Source: Hirschia baltica ATCC 49814 (GTDB taxonomy: Bacteria > Pseudomonadota > Alphaproteobacteria > Caulobacterales > Hyphomonadaceae). Taken from it: DNA of 64,000 bases. Below are positions 56,451 to 64,000 of this stretch, piece after piece. Position 1 is the stretch's first letter, and every line of letters begins with the position of its first letter. The stretch spans positions 3,100,001 to 3,164,000 of the forward strand of contig NC_012982.1 in the NCBI RefSeq assembly GCF_000023785.1. The letters run 5' to 3'. The translations under genes and the position numbers were made by a program. The notes beneath the pieces are model-generated. The model saw nothing but the letters and a program-made list of their open reading frames with translations. It had not been told where the DNA came from and searched no databases.

Positions 56451-57209
56451 ATGAGCGAATTTATAGTCGTCACCCAGAATGAGATGGTCACAACTTTGAC
56501 TATCACACGCCAAGATAAGAAAAATGCGATCACCAAAGGCATGTATAGTGCTATGGCTGATGCGATTTTGGCATATGGCGAAGATAAAACTTCACGCGCT
56601 TTTGTCATCACAGGTGCTGGCGACATGTTCACCTCTGGAAATGACATTTCAGACTTCACAACAGATTTGGTCGGCAGCGAAAAACCGCCAGTGGTACGCT
56701 TTCTAGACGCACTTCGTGATTGCCCCAAGCCCATTATCGCCGCAGTCAATGCACACGCGATTGGCATTGGACTCACAATGCTACTTCATTGTGACCTCGT
56801 TTACGCACATGAAAGCGCTACTTTTGGCGCACCATTTGTAAAGCTGGGCGTTGTGCCTGAAGCAGCGTCATCCATGCTTTTGCCTGAAGCAGTCGGTATG
56901 GCAGTTGCCAACGACATTTTGCTAGCAGGCAGAACATTAAACGCTCAAGAAGCACTCGACTTTGGGCTAATATCGCGCGTCTTCAGTGATACTGATTTCA
57001 AGCCATCAATAGAGGCCCTCGCGCACAGCATTGCAGGTTCAGCCCCTGAATCTATGCGCAAATCTAAGGATTTGATCCGCAATTACCGCGGCAATATGAC
57101 AGACCACATGAATGCTGAATTCTCTGATTTTGCGGACCAGTTAAAATCACCCGAATTTGCCGAAAGCATCGCGGCTAAAATGCAAAAACGTAAGCCTGTT
57201 TATAAATAG
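56451..57209 (+). CDS. Crotonase; delta3-delta2-enoyl-CoA isomerase type
   Basis: 252-aa crotonase. The oxyanion loop is FTSGNDISDF, typical of peroxisomal ECI2-like isomerases. Both hydratase glutamates are missing (LTMLLHCD and FGAPFVKLG), whereas E137 in VVPEAASSMLLP matches the single catalytic Glu of enoyl-CoA isomerases. It should move a 3-double bond to position 2 so that unsaturated acyl chains enter beta-oxidation. Divergent from the 602-aa dehydrogenase, 221 bp between. Confidence 0.9.
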   Translation: MSEFIVVTQNEMVTTLTITRQDKKNAITKGMYSAMADAILAYGEDKTSRAFVITGAGDMFTSGNDISDFTTDLVGSEKPPVVRFLDALRDCPKPIIAAVNAHAIGIGLTMLLHCDLVYAHESATFGAPFVKLGVVPEAASSMLLPEAVGMAVANDILLAGRTLNAQEALDFGLISRVFSDTDFKPSIEALAHSIAGSAPESMRKSKDLIRNYRGNMTDHMNAEFSDFADQLKSPEFAESIAAKMQKRKPVYK

Positions 57210-57221
57210 GTCTTCGTATCA

Positions 57222-57242
57222 GAGGGCAGTTAAGCTGCCCTC
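57222..57242. terminator. Hairpin between crotonase and VWA genes
   Basis: GAGGGCAG-TTAAG-CTGCCCTC, perfect 8-bp stem between convergent stops. No clear T-run on either side. Confidence 0.6.
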
Positions 57243-57247
57243 GTCAC

Positions 57248-58429
57248 TTACCTGGAACCGCGTAAATTCGTAATCGCACGACCAATACCATCCACTGTCA
57301 ACGGATACATCCGATTATCAATGATTTCTCTAATCATTTGATTAGATTGCGTATAATTCCAATGCTCTTCACGCTCTGGATTGATCCAAGAGAATTTAGA
57401 ATACACATCGACTAGCCTTTGCAACCAAACAGCCCCCGGCTCTTCATTCATATATTCAGATGCGCCGCCCGGCATAGCAATTTCATAAGGTGACATCGCA
57501 GCATCACCCACAACAATCACTTTGTAGTCATGCGGGTATGTGTGGAGTATGTCCCACGTATTCAGCTTCTCAGTCCAACGACGTGAATTGTCCTTCCACA
57601 CATAGTCATAGAGGCAATTATGGAAGTAGAAATATTCCATATGCTTGAACTCAGCACGCGCCGCTGAAAACAGCTCTTCAACAAGCTTCACATATGGGTC
57701 CATTGACCCACCAACATCAAAAAATATCAACACTTTCACAACATTGCGGCGCTCTGGACGCATCTTGATATCCAGATATCCAGACCGCGCCGTTGAATCG
57801 ATTGTATTCTTTAGATCAAACTCTTCATCTGCTCCTGAACGTGCAAAATGACGAAGCTTACGCAATGCCATTTTTAGATTCCGCGTTCCAAGCTCAACGC
57901 TGTCATCAAGATCTTTAAACTCACGTTTATCCCAGACTTTAACAGCCTTTTTATGACGGCTTTTGTCTTGTCCAATGCGGATGCCTTCAGGATTATAGCC
58001 ATTAGCACCAAAAGGAGATGTACCGCCCGTTCCAATCCATTTATTGCCGCCTTCATGGCGCTCTTTTTGCTCTTCAAGACGCTTTTTCAGCGTCTCCATC
58101 AGCTTGTCCCAACCACCAAGCGCCTCTATTTCGGCTTTCTCTTCTTCGGTCAGGAATTTTTCGGTCAGTTTACGCAGCCATTCCTCTGGAATTTCTTTTT
58201 CCAAGCCTTCCGAAACGCTCTCTAATCCTTTGAAAACATGTCCGAAAACTTGATCGAATTTATCTAAATTACGCTCATCTTTCACCAAACTAGCGCGAGA
58301 AAGATAATAGAAATTCTCTACCTTTTTTTCAGCAAGATCAGCATCCATGACCTCCAGAAACATAAGGTATTCTTTGACAGACACAGGAATGCCCGCCGAT
58401 TTTAATTCATAGAAAAATTTTGTGAACAT
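57248..58429 (-). CDS. VWA-domain protein, CoxE-like
   Basis: 393-aa protein with a C-terminal von Willebrand A domain. The N-terminal half is helical and charged (KRLEEQKERHEGGNKW region), then a VWA fold whose metal site reads FFDVGGSMD: the first Ser of the usual DxSxS is Gly, as seen in many CoxE-like proteins. Later parts include YFHNCLYDYVW and VVGDAAMSPYEI. It follows the MoxR ATPase by 30 nt. MoxR/VWA pairs act as chaperones that load cofactors or remodel a target complex; the target is not evident here. Confidence 0.9.
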   Translation of the reverse strand: MFTKFFYELKSAGIPVSVKEYLMFLEVMDADLAEKKVENFYYLSRASLVKDERNLDKFDQVFGHVFKGLESVSEGLEKEIPEEWLRKLTEKFLTEEEKAEIEALGGWDKLMETLKKRLEEQKERHEGGNKWIGTGGTSPFGANGYNPEGIRIGQDKSRHKKAVKVWDKREFKDLDDSVELGTRNLKMALRKLRHFARSGADEEFDLKNTIDSTARSGYLDIKMRPERRNVVKVLIFFDVGGSMDPYVKLVEELFSAARAEFKHMEYFYFHNCLYDYVWKDNSRRWTEKLNTWDILHTYPHDYKVIVVGDAAMSPYEIAMPGGASEYMNEEPGAVWLQRLVDVYSKFSWINPEREEHWNYTQSNQMIREIIDNRMYPLTVDGIGRAITNLRGSR

Positions 58430-58459
58430 AGCGGATAAATCCAGCCAATCTATAAAAGC

Positions 58460-59302
58460 CTAGCGTTCTCTGCGTGCCATAAATGCCAAACGCTCAAACA
58501 AGTGAATGTCCTGCTCATTCTTTAGCAAAGCACCATGCAAAGGCGGAATCGCTGTGCGCGCATCATTCGTCCGTAAAGTCTCCGGATCTATATCCTCAGA
58601 CATCAATAATTTCAGCCAGTCGATCAATTCCGATGTGGATGGTTTCTTTTTCAGACCCGGAACTTCTCTCATATCATAAAAAGTGCTCAAAGCGTTCGCG
58701 ACAAGACGTTTTTGAATCTCAGGAAAATGAACATCCACAATGGCTTTCATGGTGTCGGCATCTGGAAATTTAATGAAGTGAAAGAAACAACGACGCAAAA
58801 ACGCATCCGGCAATTCTTTTTCATTATTAGAGGTGATGATCACCAAAGGCCGTTTTTCGGCTTTTATAGTCTCTCCAGTTTCGTACACAAAAAACTCCAT
58901 ACGATCGAGTTCTTGAAGTAAGTCATTTGGAAACTCAATATCGGCTTTATCAATTTCGTCAATCAGCAGGATTGGTTGGTCATCCGCAACAAATGCTTCC
59001 CATAATTTTCCGCGTTTAATGTAATTGCTAACGTCAGCGACTTTTGGATCACCCAACTGAGAATCTCTAAGCCGAGAAACCGCATCATACTCATAAAGCC
59101 CCTGCTGGGCCTTTGTTGTGGATTTAATGTGCCATTCAATAAGCGGGCGACCAAGAGCTTGCGCCACTTCATGCGCCAACACAGTTTTACCTGTCCCTGG
59201 CTCACCTTTAATCAAGAGAGGTCGTTCCAGAGCAATCGCTGCATTCACAGCAACCTGCAGATCTTCAGTCGCGACATAGGTTTCAGATCCGGAAAATTTC
59301 AT
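58460..59302 (-). CDS. MoxR-family AAA+ ATPase
   Basis: 280-aa AAA+ ATPase. ATG 59302 is preferred (product starts MKFSGSETYVATEDLQ). Walker A GEPGTGKTVLAHEVA, Walker B ILLIDEIDKAD, sensor-1 VIITSNNEKELPDAFLRRC. Works with the VWA partner immediately downstream. CoxD/CoxE-type pairs mature molybdenum enzymes, but there is no adjacent CO-dehydrogenase-type target; the molybdopterin enzyme in this window belongs to another family. Confidence 0.93.
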   Translation of the reverse strand: MKFSGSETYVATEDLQVAVNAAIALERPLLIKGEPGTGKTVLAHEVAQALGRPLIEWHIKSTTKAQQGLYEYDAVSRLRDSQLGDPKVADVSNYIKRGKLWEAFVADDQPILLIDEIDKADIEFPNDLLQELDRMEFFVYETGETIKAEKRPLVIITSNNEKELPDAFLRRCFFHFIKFPDADTMKAIVDVHFPEIQKRLVANALSTFYDMREVPGLKKKPSTSELIDWLKLLMSEDIDPETLRTNDARTAIPPLHGALLKNEQDIHLFERLAFMARRER

Positions 59303-59515
59303 CGTCTCATCTCTTTTCGTATTTAATGCACTTAACATTAGATACGGCATAAACCCACGACATCAAGATCTAACGTCGGGGCATGCATGCGCACTATTTT
59401 TGTGTTTTGATATTATCGTGAAACACTCACTAGATGCTGCTGACATATTTTTGTTGGTCGCAAGGTATATAAAAGATCAGCATGAGACTGACGCAACAAA
59501 TTATGAGGAAGACAC

Positions 59516-60784
59516 GTGTTCACAAACACTCACCCACAAAACACCTCAAAAGATGCAACTCTCGCTAAAAAATTTACAGCAGTTCGGGAACGCACAGTCT
59601 CGATGTGCAAAACGCTATCCGACGCAGATGCGACAGCTCAATCCATGCCAGATGCAAGTCCAGCCAAATGGCATTTAGCGCATACTAGCTGGTTTTTTGA
59701 AGAATTTATCATCGCCCCAGAATTAGGTGAAAGCGCCAGATTTAATCCTGCTTACGCCTATCTCTTCAACTCCTATTATGATGCGGTTGGGCCGCGCCAT
59801 TTGCGCAATAAACGCGGCTTGCTCACCCGCCCAAGCCTAGAAGAAATTTATGCTTATCGTAATCATGTAAACACGCATATGCATGCCTTAATCCAACAGG
59901 GTAAAGTTCCACTCGATATTCTGGAATTGGGCTTAGCCCATGAAGAACAACATCAAGAATTATTCTATACTGATATTCTACATCTCTTTGCCCAAAATCC
60001 GCTAAAGCCAGCCTTTACAGAATTTCCCGCGCAGCCGGACTCAAGCGCAGCAACCACTCCCCCACTTTCTTGGACCCAATTTGAACCTGCTACACCGCAG
60101 ATAGGACACTCAGGAGATGGTTTTGCATTCGATTGTGAAACTCCCCTCCACCCAGCTCTGACGCCAGCATTCAAACTCGCAAATCGTAATGTCACCAATG
60201 CTGAATGGATCGATTTTATAGAAGCGGGCGGATATGCAAATTCCAAATATTGGCTGTCTGACGGATTTGCCACCAAGACACAAAATGAGTGGCACGCCCC
60301 TCTTTATTGGGAAAAAAAAGACAATGCATGGTGGACAATGACTCTTGGCGGCTTTGCGCCGGTCGAACTTGATGCCCCCGTGTGTCATATCAGTTTTTAC
60401 GAAGCAGATGCTTATGCCTGTTGGGCAGGTGCTCGCCTCCCCACGGAAGCAGAATGGGAACATGCTGCTAAACAAACCGGCGCAACAATTCCATCCTCAT
60501 CTCCGCCACTAAAACCGCTAGCTCAAACCGGTGATACACTTACCGGCATGTTTGAAAATGTCTGGGAATGGACTGCGAGTGCCTTCCTGCCCTATCCGGG
60601 ATTTCAAATAAATGACGGCGCTATTGGCGAATACAATGGCAAATTTATGAGCGGGCAGATGGTATTACGAGGCGGCTCTTGTGGAACTTCACCCGCTCAC
60701 ACACGTTCCACTTATCGAAACTTTTTTCACCCTGATAAACGTTGGCAATTTTCCGGCCTTCGGCTCGCAAAGGATATCACCTAA
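59516..60784 (+). CDS. egtB: Ergothioneine biosynthesis sulfoxide synthase EgtB
   Basis: 422-aa non-haem iron enzyme that joins trimethylhistidine (hercynine) to a thiol donor and oxidises it. GTG start with GAGGAAG upstream. DinB-type N-terminal domain with iron ligands in WHLAHTSWFFEEF and LAHEEQHQELFYTDI; C-terminal FGE-sulfatase domain with YACWAGARLPTEAEWEHAA, ENVWEWTAS and RGGSCGTSPAHTRSTYRNFF. The TAA overlaps the egtD ATG (TAATG). Whether it uses cysteine or gamma-glutamylcysteine is not determined. Confidence 0.94.
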   Translation: MFTNTHPQNTSKDATLAKKFTAVRERTVSMCKTLSDADATAQSMPDASPAKWHLAHTSWFFEEFIIAPELGESARFNPAYAYLFNSYYDAVGPRHLRNKRGLLTRPSLEEIYAYRNHVNTHMHALIQQGKVPLDILELGLAHEEQHQELFYTDILHLFAQNPLKPAFTEFPAQPDSSAATTPPLSWTQFEPATPQIGHSGDGFAFDCETPLHPALTPAFKLANRNVTNAEWIDFIEAGGYANSKYWLSDGFATKTQNEWHAPLYWEKKDNAWWTMTLGGFAPVELDAPVCHISFYEADAYACWAGARLPTEAEWEHAAKQTGATIPSSSPPLKPLAQTGDTLTGMFENVWEWTASAFLPYPGFQINDGAIGEYNGKFMSGQMVLRGGSCGTSPAHTRSTYRNFFHPDKRWQFSGLRLAKDIT

Positions 60785-61719
60785 TGCAAGACCTCATGAC
60801 TCGCCCCGATTGTGAATTTCTATCCGATGTTATCTCAGGCCTATCCTCACCTCAAAAACACTTACCCTGCAAATATTTCTACGATGAAAAAGGCTCTGAC
60901 CTTTTTGAACAGATCACAAATCTTGATGAATACTACCCGACACGCACCGAACTAAAGCTTCTCAAAGAATGCGCGCCGGAATTCTCAGCTCATATTCCCA
61001 AAAATGTTCGCGTGGTAGAGTATGGTGCAGGCGCTCTACGCAAAATCCGTATATTACTCGATGCGCTTGAAACACCATCTGGGTTCGTACCCATTGATGT
61101 CTCCGAAACATTTTTGCTCAACGCCTCGAAACGCTTGCAAACAGCATATCCAGAATTAGAGGTTTCGCCCGTGACTGGAAACTTCCTCGACCCAGAACTA
61201 AACATCCCCTCAAGCGGTGACCCATCTCTTGGATTTTTTCCTGGCTCCACACTTGGAAATCTAAATGATAGAGAGATAAACACCTTCCTCTCAAAAGCAC
61301 GCCAAGACTTATCCGAGAATGGTCAATTCCTGCTTGGTGTAGATGTAAACCAAAATCCTGAAACGCTAATTCCTGCATACAACGATGCCGATCAAATCAC
61401 GGCGGAGTTCAACAAAAACCTGCTCGCGCGTATCAATAATGACCTCAATGCGGATTTCGATCTCAGCGCTTTTTATCATGACGCCCGCTGGAATGACGCA
61501 ACTGACACGATTGAAATGCACCTCGTCAGTAAAGAGGATCAAACCGTTACGATAGATGAGCAAACTTTTGAATTTCTCGCTGGTGAAACCATCCACACAG
61601 AAAATTCACGTAAGTTTTCAGTTTCGAAAATTGATCAACTTGCCCAAAACGCGGGCTGGAACATCCAGCATGTATGGACATCACCCAGCCCCAGCATGGC
61701 ACTGTTTTTATTAAATTAA
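60784..61719 (+). CDS. egtD: Histidine N-alpha-methyltransferase EgtD
   Basis: 311-aa SAM-dependent methyltransferase that makes hercynine from histidine. LPCKYFYDEKGSDLFEQITNLDEYYPTRTE is close to the EgtD consensus; VVEYGAGALRKIRILLDAL is the SAM loop; LGFFPGSTLGNL and FLLGVDVNQNPETL follow. Coupled to egtB. No egtA, egtC or egtE gene is nearby. Confidence 0.95.
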   Translation: MQDLMTRPDCEFLSDVISGLSSPQKHLPCKYFYDEKGSDLFEQITNLDEYYPTRTELKLLKECAPEFSAHIPKNVRVVEYGAGALRKIRILLDALETPSGFVPIDVSETFLLNASKRLQTAYPELEVSPVTGNFLDPELNIPSSGDPSLGFFPGSTLGNLNDREINTFLSKARQDLSENGQFLLGVDVNQNPETLIPAYNDADQITAEFNKNLLARINNDLNADFDLSAFYHDARWNDATDTIEMHLVSKEDQTVTIDEQTFEFLAGETIHTENSRKFSVSKIDQLAQNAGWNIQHVWTSPSPSMALFLLN

Positions 61720-62507
61720 ATCAGTTTCATCACCCAAGATAATGGCAAATTCCTCATTAAAAATCCCATTGGTGCCCAAGGCCAAGCGGGAACGCAGGCT
61801 TTCTCTTTCTTCGCCTCAATAGCTTTGACGAGAAGGTCACAGCCTTTATCATTTGAGACAATGTAAGGCGTTTTATCCTTTGGTGCCTGCGCTGTCATCT
61901 CACTCTCAATATAGCCGGGGAATATCGTGGAGACTGTAATTTTTGGCTTTCGCAACATGTCCGCCCGCATACATTCAGCTAAATGCGCAACCGCAGCTTT
62001 ACTTGTGGAATAACAAGCAATTGAGCTTCTCAAGCCACGCATCGCGCTCATAGAAGAAATGATGACGAGATGCCCTTCTCCTTGCTCACGAAATATCTGC
62101 ATACTCGCTTCAGATTGAGCCAGAGCAGCGATAAGGTTTGTTTCCAGCACAGCTTTGTTTTTCTGAAAGCCGCCCTTCCCTATAGGTGCTCCCGAGCCAA
62201 TACCTGCATTGATGATGATACGATCAATTTTGCCAAACCGCGTTTTGAAATCTTCAAAAACGGTGAACACAGCATCATGATCATTCACATCTAAAGGTGC
62301 CAATTCAACGCGAGCCAAAGGCGCAGCAGATAAAATCTCAAATTTCAATTCTTCTAGTTTTTCAATACGCCGCGCACACAAAGCCAGATCATAGCCTTTC
62401 TTTGCAAAGCGAACAGCCATGCCTGCCCCCAGACCTGAACTTGCACCTGTTATAACAATAACTGGACGACGATCTGCTTTATCAGCGATGGGTGATGAGT
62501 TTGGCAT
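61716..62507 (-). CDS. SDR oxidoreductase
   Basis: 263-aa short-chain dehydrogenase. VITGASSGLGAGMAVRFAKKG, INAGIGSGAPIGKG, SSMSAMRGLRSSIACYSTSKAAVAHLAE (Ser, Tyr, Lys) and a hydrophobic C-terminus (WPWAPMGFLMRNLPLSW) that may touch the membrane. ATG preceded by GGAGGCAG. The gene overlaps the upstream phosphatase gene by 26 nt and its stop overlaps egtD by 4 nt. Substrate unknown. Confidence 0.9.
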   Translation of the reverse strand: MPNSSPIADKADRRPVIVITGASSGLGAGMAVRFAKKGYDLALCARRIEKLEELKFEILSAAPLARVELAPLDVNDHDAVFTVFEDFKTRFGKIDRIIINAGIGSGAPIGKGGFQKNKAVLETNLIAALAQSEASMQIFREQGEGHLVIISSMSAMRGLRSSIACYSTSKAAVAHLAECMRADMLRKPKITVSTIFPGYIESEMTAQAPKDKTPYIVSNDKGCDLLVKAIEAKKEKACVPAWPWAPMGFLMRNLPLSWVMKLI

Positions 62508-63156
62508 CTTCTGCCTCCAAATGGTGATGTTGATTAAAAGCGATCATATGTGTGCGATTGGATGAGACCGAGATCGTGGTGACACTTGCATTATGAAGCA
62601 CGCGCTCAACCTGACGTGTGGTTGTTTCGCTTAAGTCCATAACTTCTTGAACAACGGCGCTGATCGGACCGCCAGATGAAAATACAAACGCTGTTCCATC
62701 TTTTGGAAGCGAATTTGCCAAATCATCAATCGCACTGCGAATACGCAATCGAAAATCAGATCTGCTTTCGTTGTAGTCTTGATCATTTTCGCCATCTGCC
62801 CAGCGTTGAACAGCTGCATCGTATATGGCCTGGAATTCAAGGTTTGGATTCTTTGATTTGGCAACGAAATCGCCAATAGCCTGCGAGGAGTCAAACTCAG
62901 GTCGCATCGCGCCAATGATATTTAAATAATCAAATTCATTCCATCTTGGCTCTTGCTCATATGCCACTCCAGCGGCAAATCCCTCAGCGGTCTGACAATG
63001 ACGCTTTAACGTTCCACTATAGAGCCTCCCTGCCCCCTCGCGCCACATTGCCTTTCCTAAGACCTTCGATTGTAAATGCCCGATTTCAGACAGATTATCG
63101 TAATCTTTAGCCCCAAAAGAAGCCTGTCCATGGCGGACGAAATGAAGTCTTGGCAT
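62482..63156 (-). CDS. Histidine phosphatase family protein
   Basis: 224-aa phosphoglycerate-mutase-like phosphatase. LHFVRHGQASFG carries the RHG catalytic motif, SGTLKRHCQTAEGF the second Arg-His pair, and FVFSSGGPISAVVQEV is the late motif where the usual His is replaced by Gly (SSGG instead of SHGG/THGG), so full activity is uncertain. Lies between two SDR genes on one transcript, 43 nt from the upstream one. Substrate unknown. Confidence 0.9.
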   Translation of the reverse strand: MPRLHFVRHGQASFGAKDYDNLSEIGHLQSKVLGKAMWREGAGRLYSGTLKRHCQTAEGFAAGVAYEQEPRWNEFDYLNIIGAMRPEFDSSQAIGDFVAKSKNPNLEFQAIYDAAVQRWADGENDQDYNESRSDFRLRIRSAIDDLANSLPKDGTAFVFSSGGPISAVVQEVMDLSETTTRQVERVLHNASVTTISVSSNRTHMIAFNQHHHLEAEDAKLITHR

Positions 63157-63199
63157 CTTAATGCACTACCTTTTTGTCATCACAATTGTGATCTTTTAA

Positions 63200-64000
63200 T
63201 TAGCTTTCAGGGCGAGCCATACGTTCAGCTATTTGCGCAACCTGTCCCCGCAGCATATTTAGGAAATCTACAAAAGGCATTGAGTGCTTTGCTTTCAATG
63301 CTTGCTCGGCTTCTGGATGCGTAAAAATGTGTGACGTATTCTGCCGGATGCCGTCAGCAATTTTTTCTGCAATTTCATCAGCGCCAATACGTGCACGCTC
63401 AACCAAACGCTTCGTCATTTGCTCAGATTCTGCACTACTTGAGCGCATATTCTTTGCCAGATCCGTTCTGAAAAAAGCAGGACACACAACCTGAACACCG
63501 ACATTATACTTTTCAAACTCAAGCATAAGCGTTTCAGACATTGCAATAACGGCTGCTTTAGTCGCGTTATATGCCGCAGCATCAGGCATATAAAGATAAC
63601 CCGCCATTGACGCGACATTGACAAAACGTCCAGAGCATTGGGCTTTGAATAATGGCAGGAAAGCTTTGGTGGATCTCACAATTCCCAAAATATTGATATC
63701 GATAATCCATTGCCAGTCTTCAATAGACACCTTCTCAATGGGGCCCATTTGCGCCACACCAGCATTGTTCACAACCAGATCAACGCCGCTCCAATTGTCA
63801 GATAACCATTGTGCTGCATCTTCCAAATCGTTGGAAGTACACACATCACAATGCAGATAAGCAGCTTCGGCCCCTATATTTTTCAGCTCTGCAAGAGTTG
63901 CTTCACCGGCTTTATCATCAATATCGGCAATGCAGACTTTCACACCCTGTTTGGCATAATTTAGCGCAAGTGCTTTGCCTAAACCAGCAGCTCCACCCGT
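63200..64000 (-). CDS. SDR oxidoreductase, 5' end outside window
   Basis: Short-chain dehydrogenase cut by the window edge. The frame stays open to base 64000, where it already reads TGGAAGLGKALALNYAKQG, the cofactor-binding loop, so only about the first ten residues are missing. NNAGVAQMGPIEKVS, NVASMAGYLYMPDAAAYNATKAAVIAMSE (Ser, Tyr, Lys) and FFRTDLAKNM follow. A GTG at 63943 lies inside the Rossmann fold and cannot be the true start. First visible member of the SDR-phosphatase-SDR cluster. Confidence 0.9.
   Translation of the reverse strand, partial: TGGAAGLGKALALNYAKQGVKVCIADIDDKAGEATLAELKNIGAEAAYLHCDVCTSNDLEDAAQWLSDNWSGVDLVVNNAGVAQMGPIEKVSIEDWQWIIDINILGIVRSTKAFLPLFKAQCSGRFVNVASMAGYLYMPDAAAYNATKAAVIAMSETLMLEFEKYNVGVQVVCPAFFRTDLAKNMRSSSAESEQMTKRLVERARIGADEIAEKIADGIRQNTSHIFTHPEAEQALKAKHSMPFVDFLNMLRGQVAQIAERMARPES

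Noticed and set aside
63200-63943. Complete SDR gene starting with GTG at 63943
   Set aside because: The frame continues upstream to the window edge and encodes the Rossmann glycine loop there, so the gene is truncated by the window, not complete.

Overview
The window looks like a stretch of chromosome from a marine or freshwater alphaproteobacterium of the Caulobacterales/Hyphomonadaceae type. The base composition is moderately AT-rich (mid-40s % GC by eye). It has a large TonB-dependent receptor of the Caulobacter/Xanthomonas class, several LacI-type sugar regulons, many acyl-CoA dehydrogenases and SDRs, and an EgtB/EgtD pair. The genus is an inference; Hirschia-like genomes would fit. I see no tRNA, rRNA, CRISPR array, insertion sequence or phage gene. 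Both ends cut through genes: the TonB receptor at the left and an SDR at the right.

Region 1 (1-16.1 kb) is a pectin/uronate utilisation locus. It holds a TonB receptor, a six-gene operon (uxuB-like reductase, TRAP transporter dctPQM, cupin, acetyl-esterase-like hydrolase), a lipoprotein with a type-B carboxylesterase, kduD with an RpiB-type (DhuI-like) isomerase, a LacI regulator, a PL1-type pectate lyase and a FAH-family hydratase. Five promoter copies of a TGACACCGGT-type operator tie most of these transcription units together. The logic is: lyases cut pectin outside or in the periplasm, TonB and TRAP import the products, DhuI and KduD turn the unsaturated uronate product (DKI/DEH) into KDG, and UxuB handles saturated uronate. 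KDG kinase, KDPG aldolase and the uronate isomerase are not in the window.

Region 2 (16.1-29.1 kb) has glpD-glpK, an orphan ferredoxin reductase, a second LacI regulator, xylB-xylA-tal, a PL10 pectate lyase and transketolase. A second operator (TGATAACGCTATCA type) lies before xylB and again before tkt, so xylose entry and the non-oxidative pentose phosphate steps appear co-regulated.

Region 3 (29.1-57.2 kb) is dominated by acyl-CoA metabolism. A + strand operon carries a dienoyl-CoA isomerase, FadH-type 2,4-dienoyl-CoA reductase, an NTF2-like protein and a Na+/Ca2+ exchanger. A nine-gene - strand operon (44.8 to 35.8 kb) carries two SDRs, an APH-fold kinase plus an ACAD11-like dehydrogenase (the pair used for 4-hydroxyacyl-CoA breakdown), a paired two-subunit acyl-CoA dehydrogenase, a MaoC hydratase, an MFE2-type SDR and a thiolase. 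An unusual single-chain double-TetR protein lies just upstream. Further on come a quinone reductase with a molybdopterin oxidoreductase, a LysR-azoR-pirin set with a YghU-type GST for electrophile/quinone stress, an amidohydrolase, a DmdC-like dehydrogenase and an enoyl-CoA isomerase.

Region 4 (57.2-64 kb) has a MoxR ATPase/VWA pair, the ergothioneine genes egtB-egtD, and an SDR/histidine-phosphatase/SDR cluster.

The observations I consider most worth follow-up are the ACAD11-like 4-hydroxyacyl-CoA module with its paired dehydrogenase, the tandem TetR protein beside it, and the two reconstructed LacI regulons.
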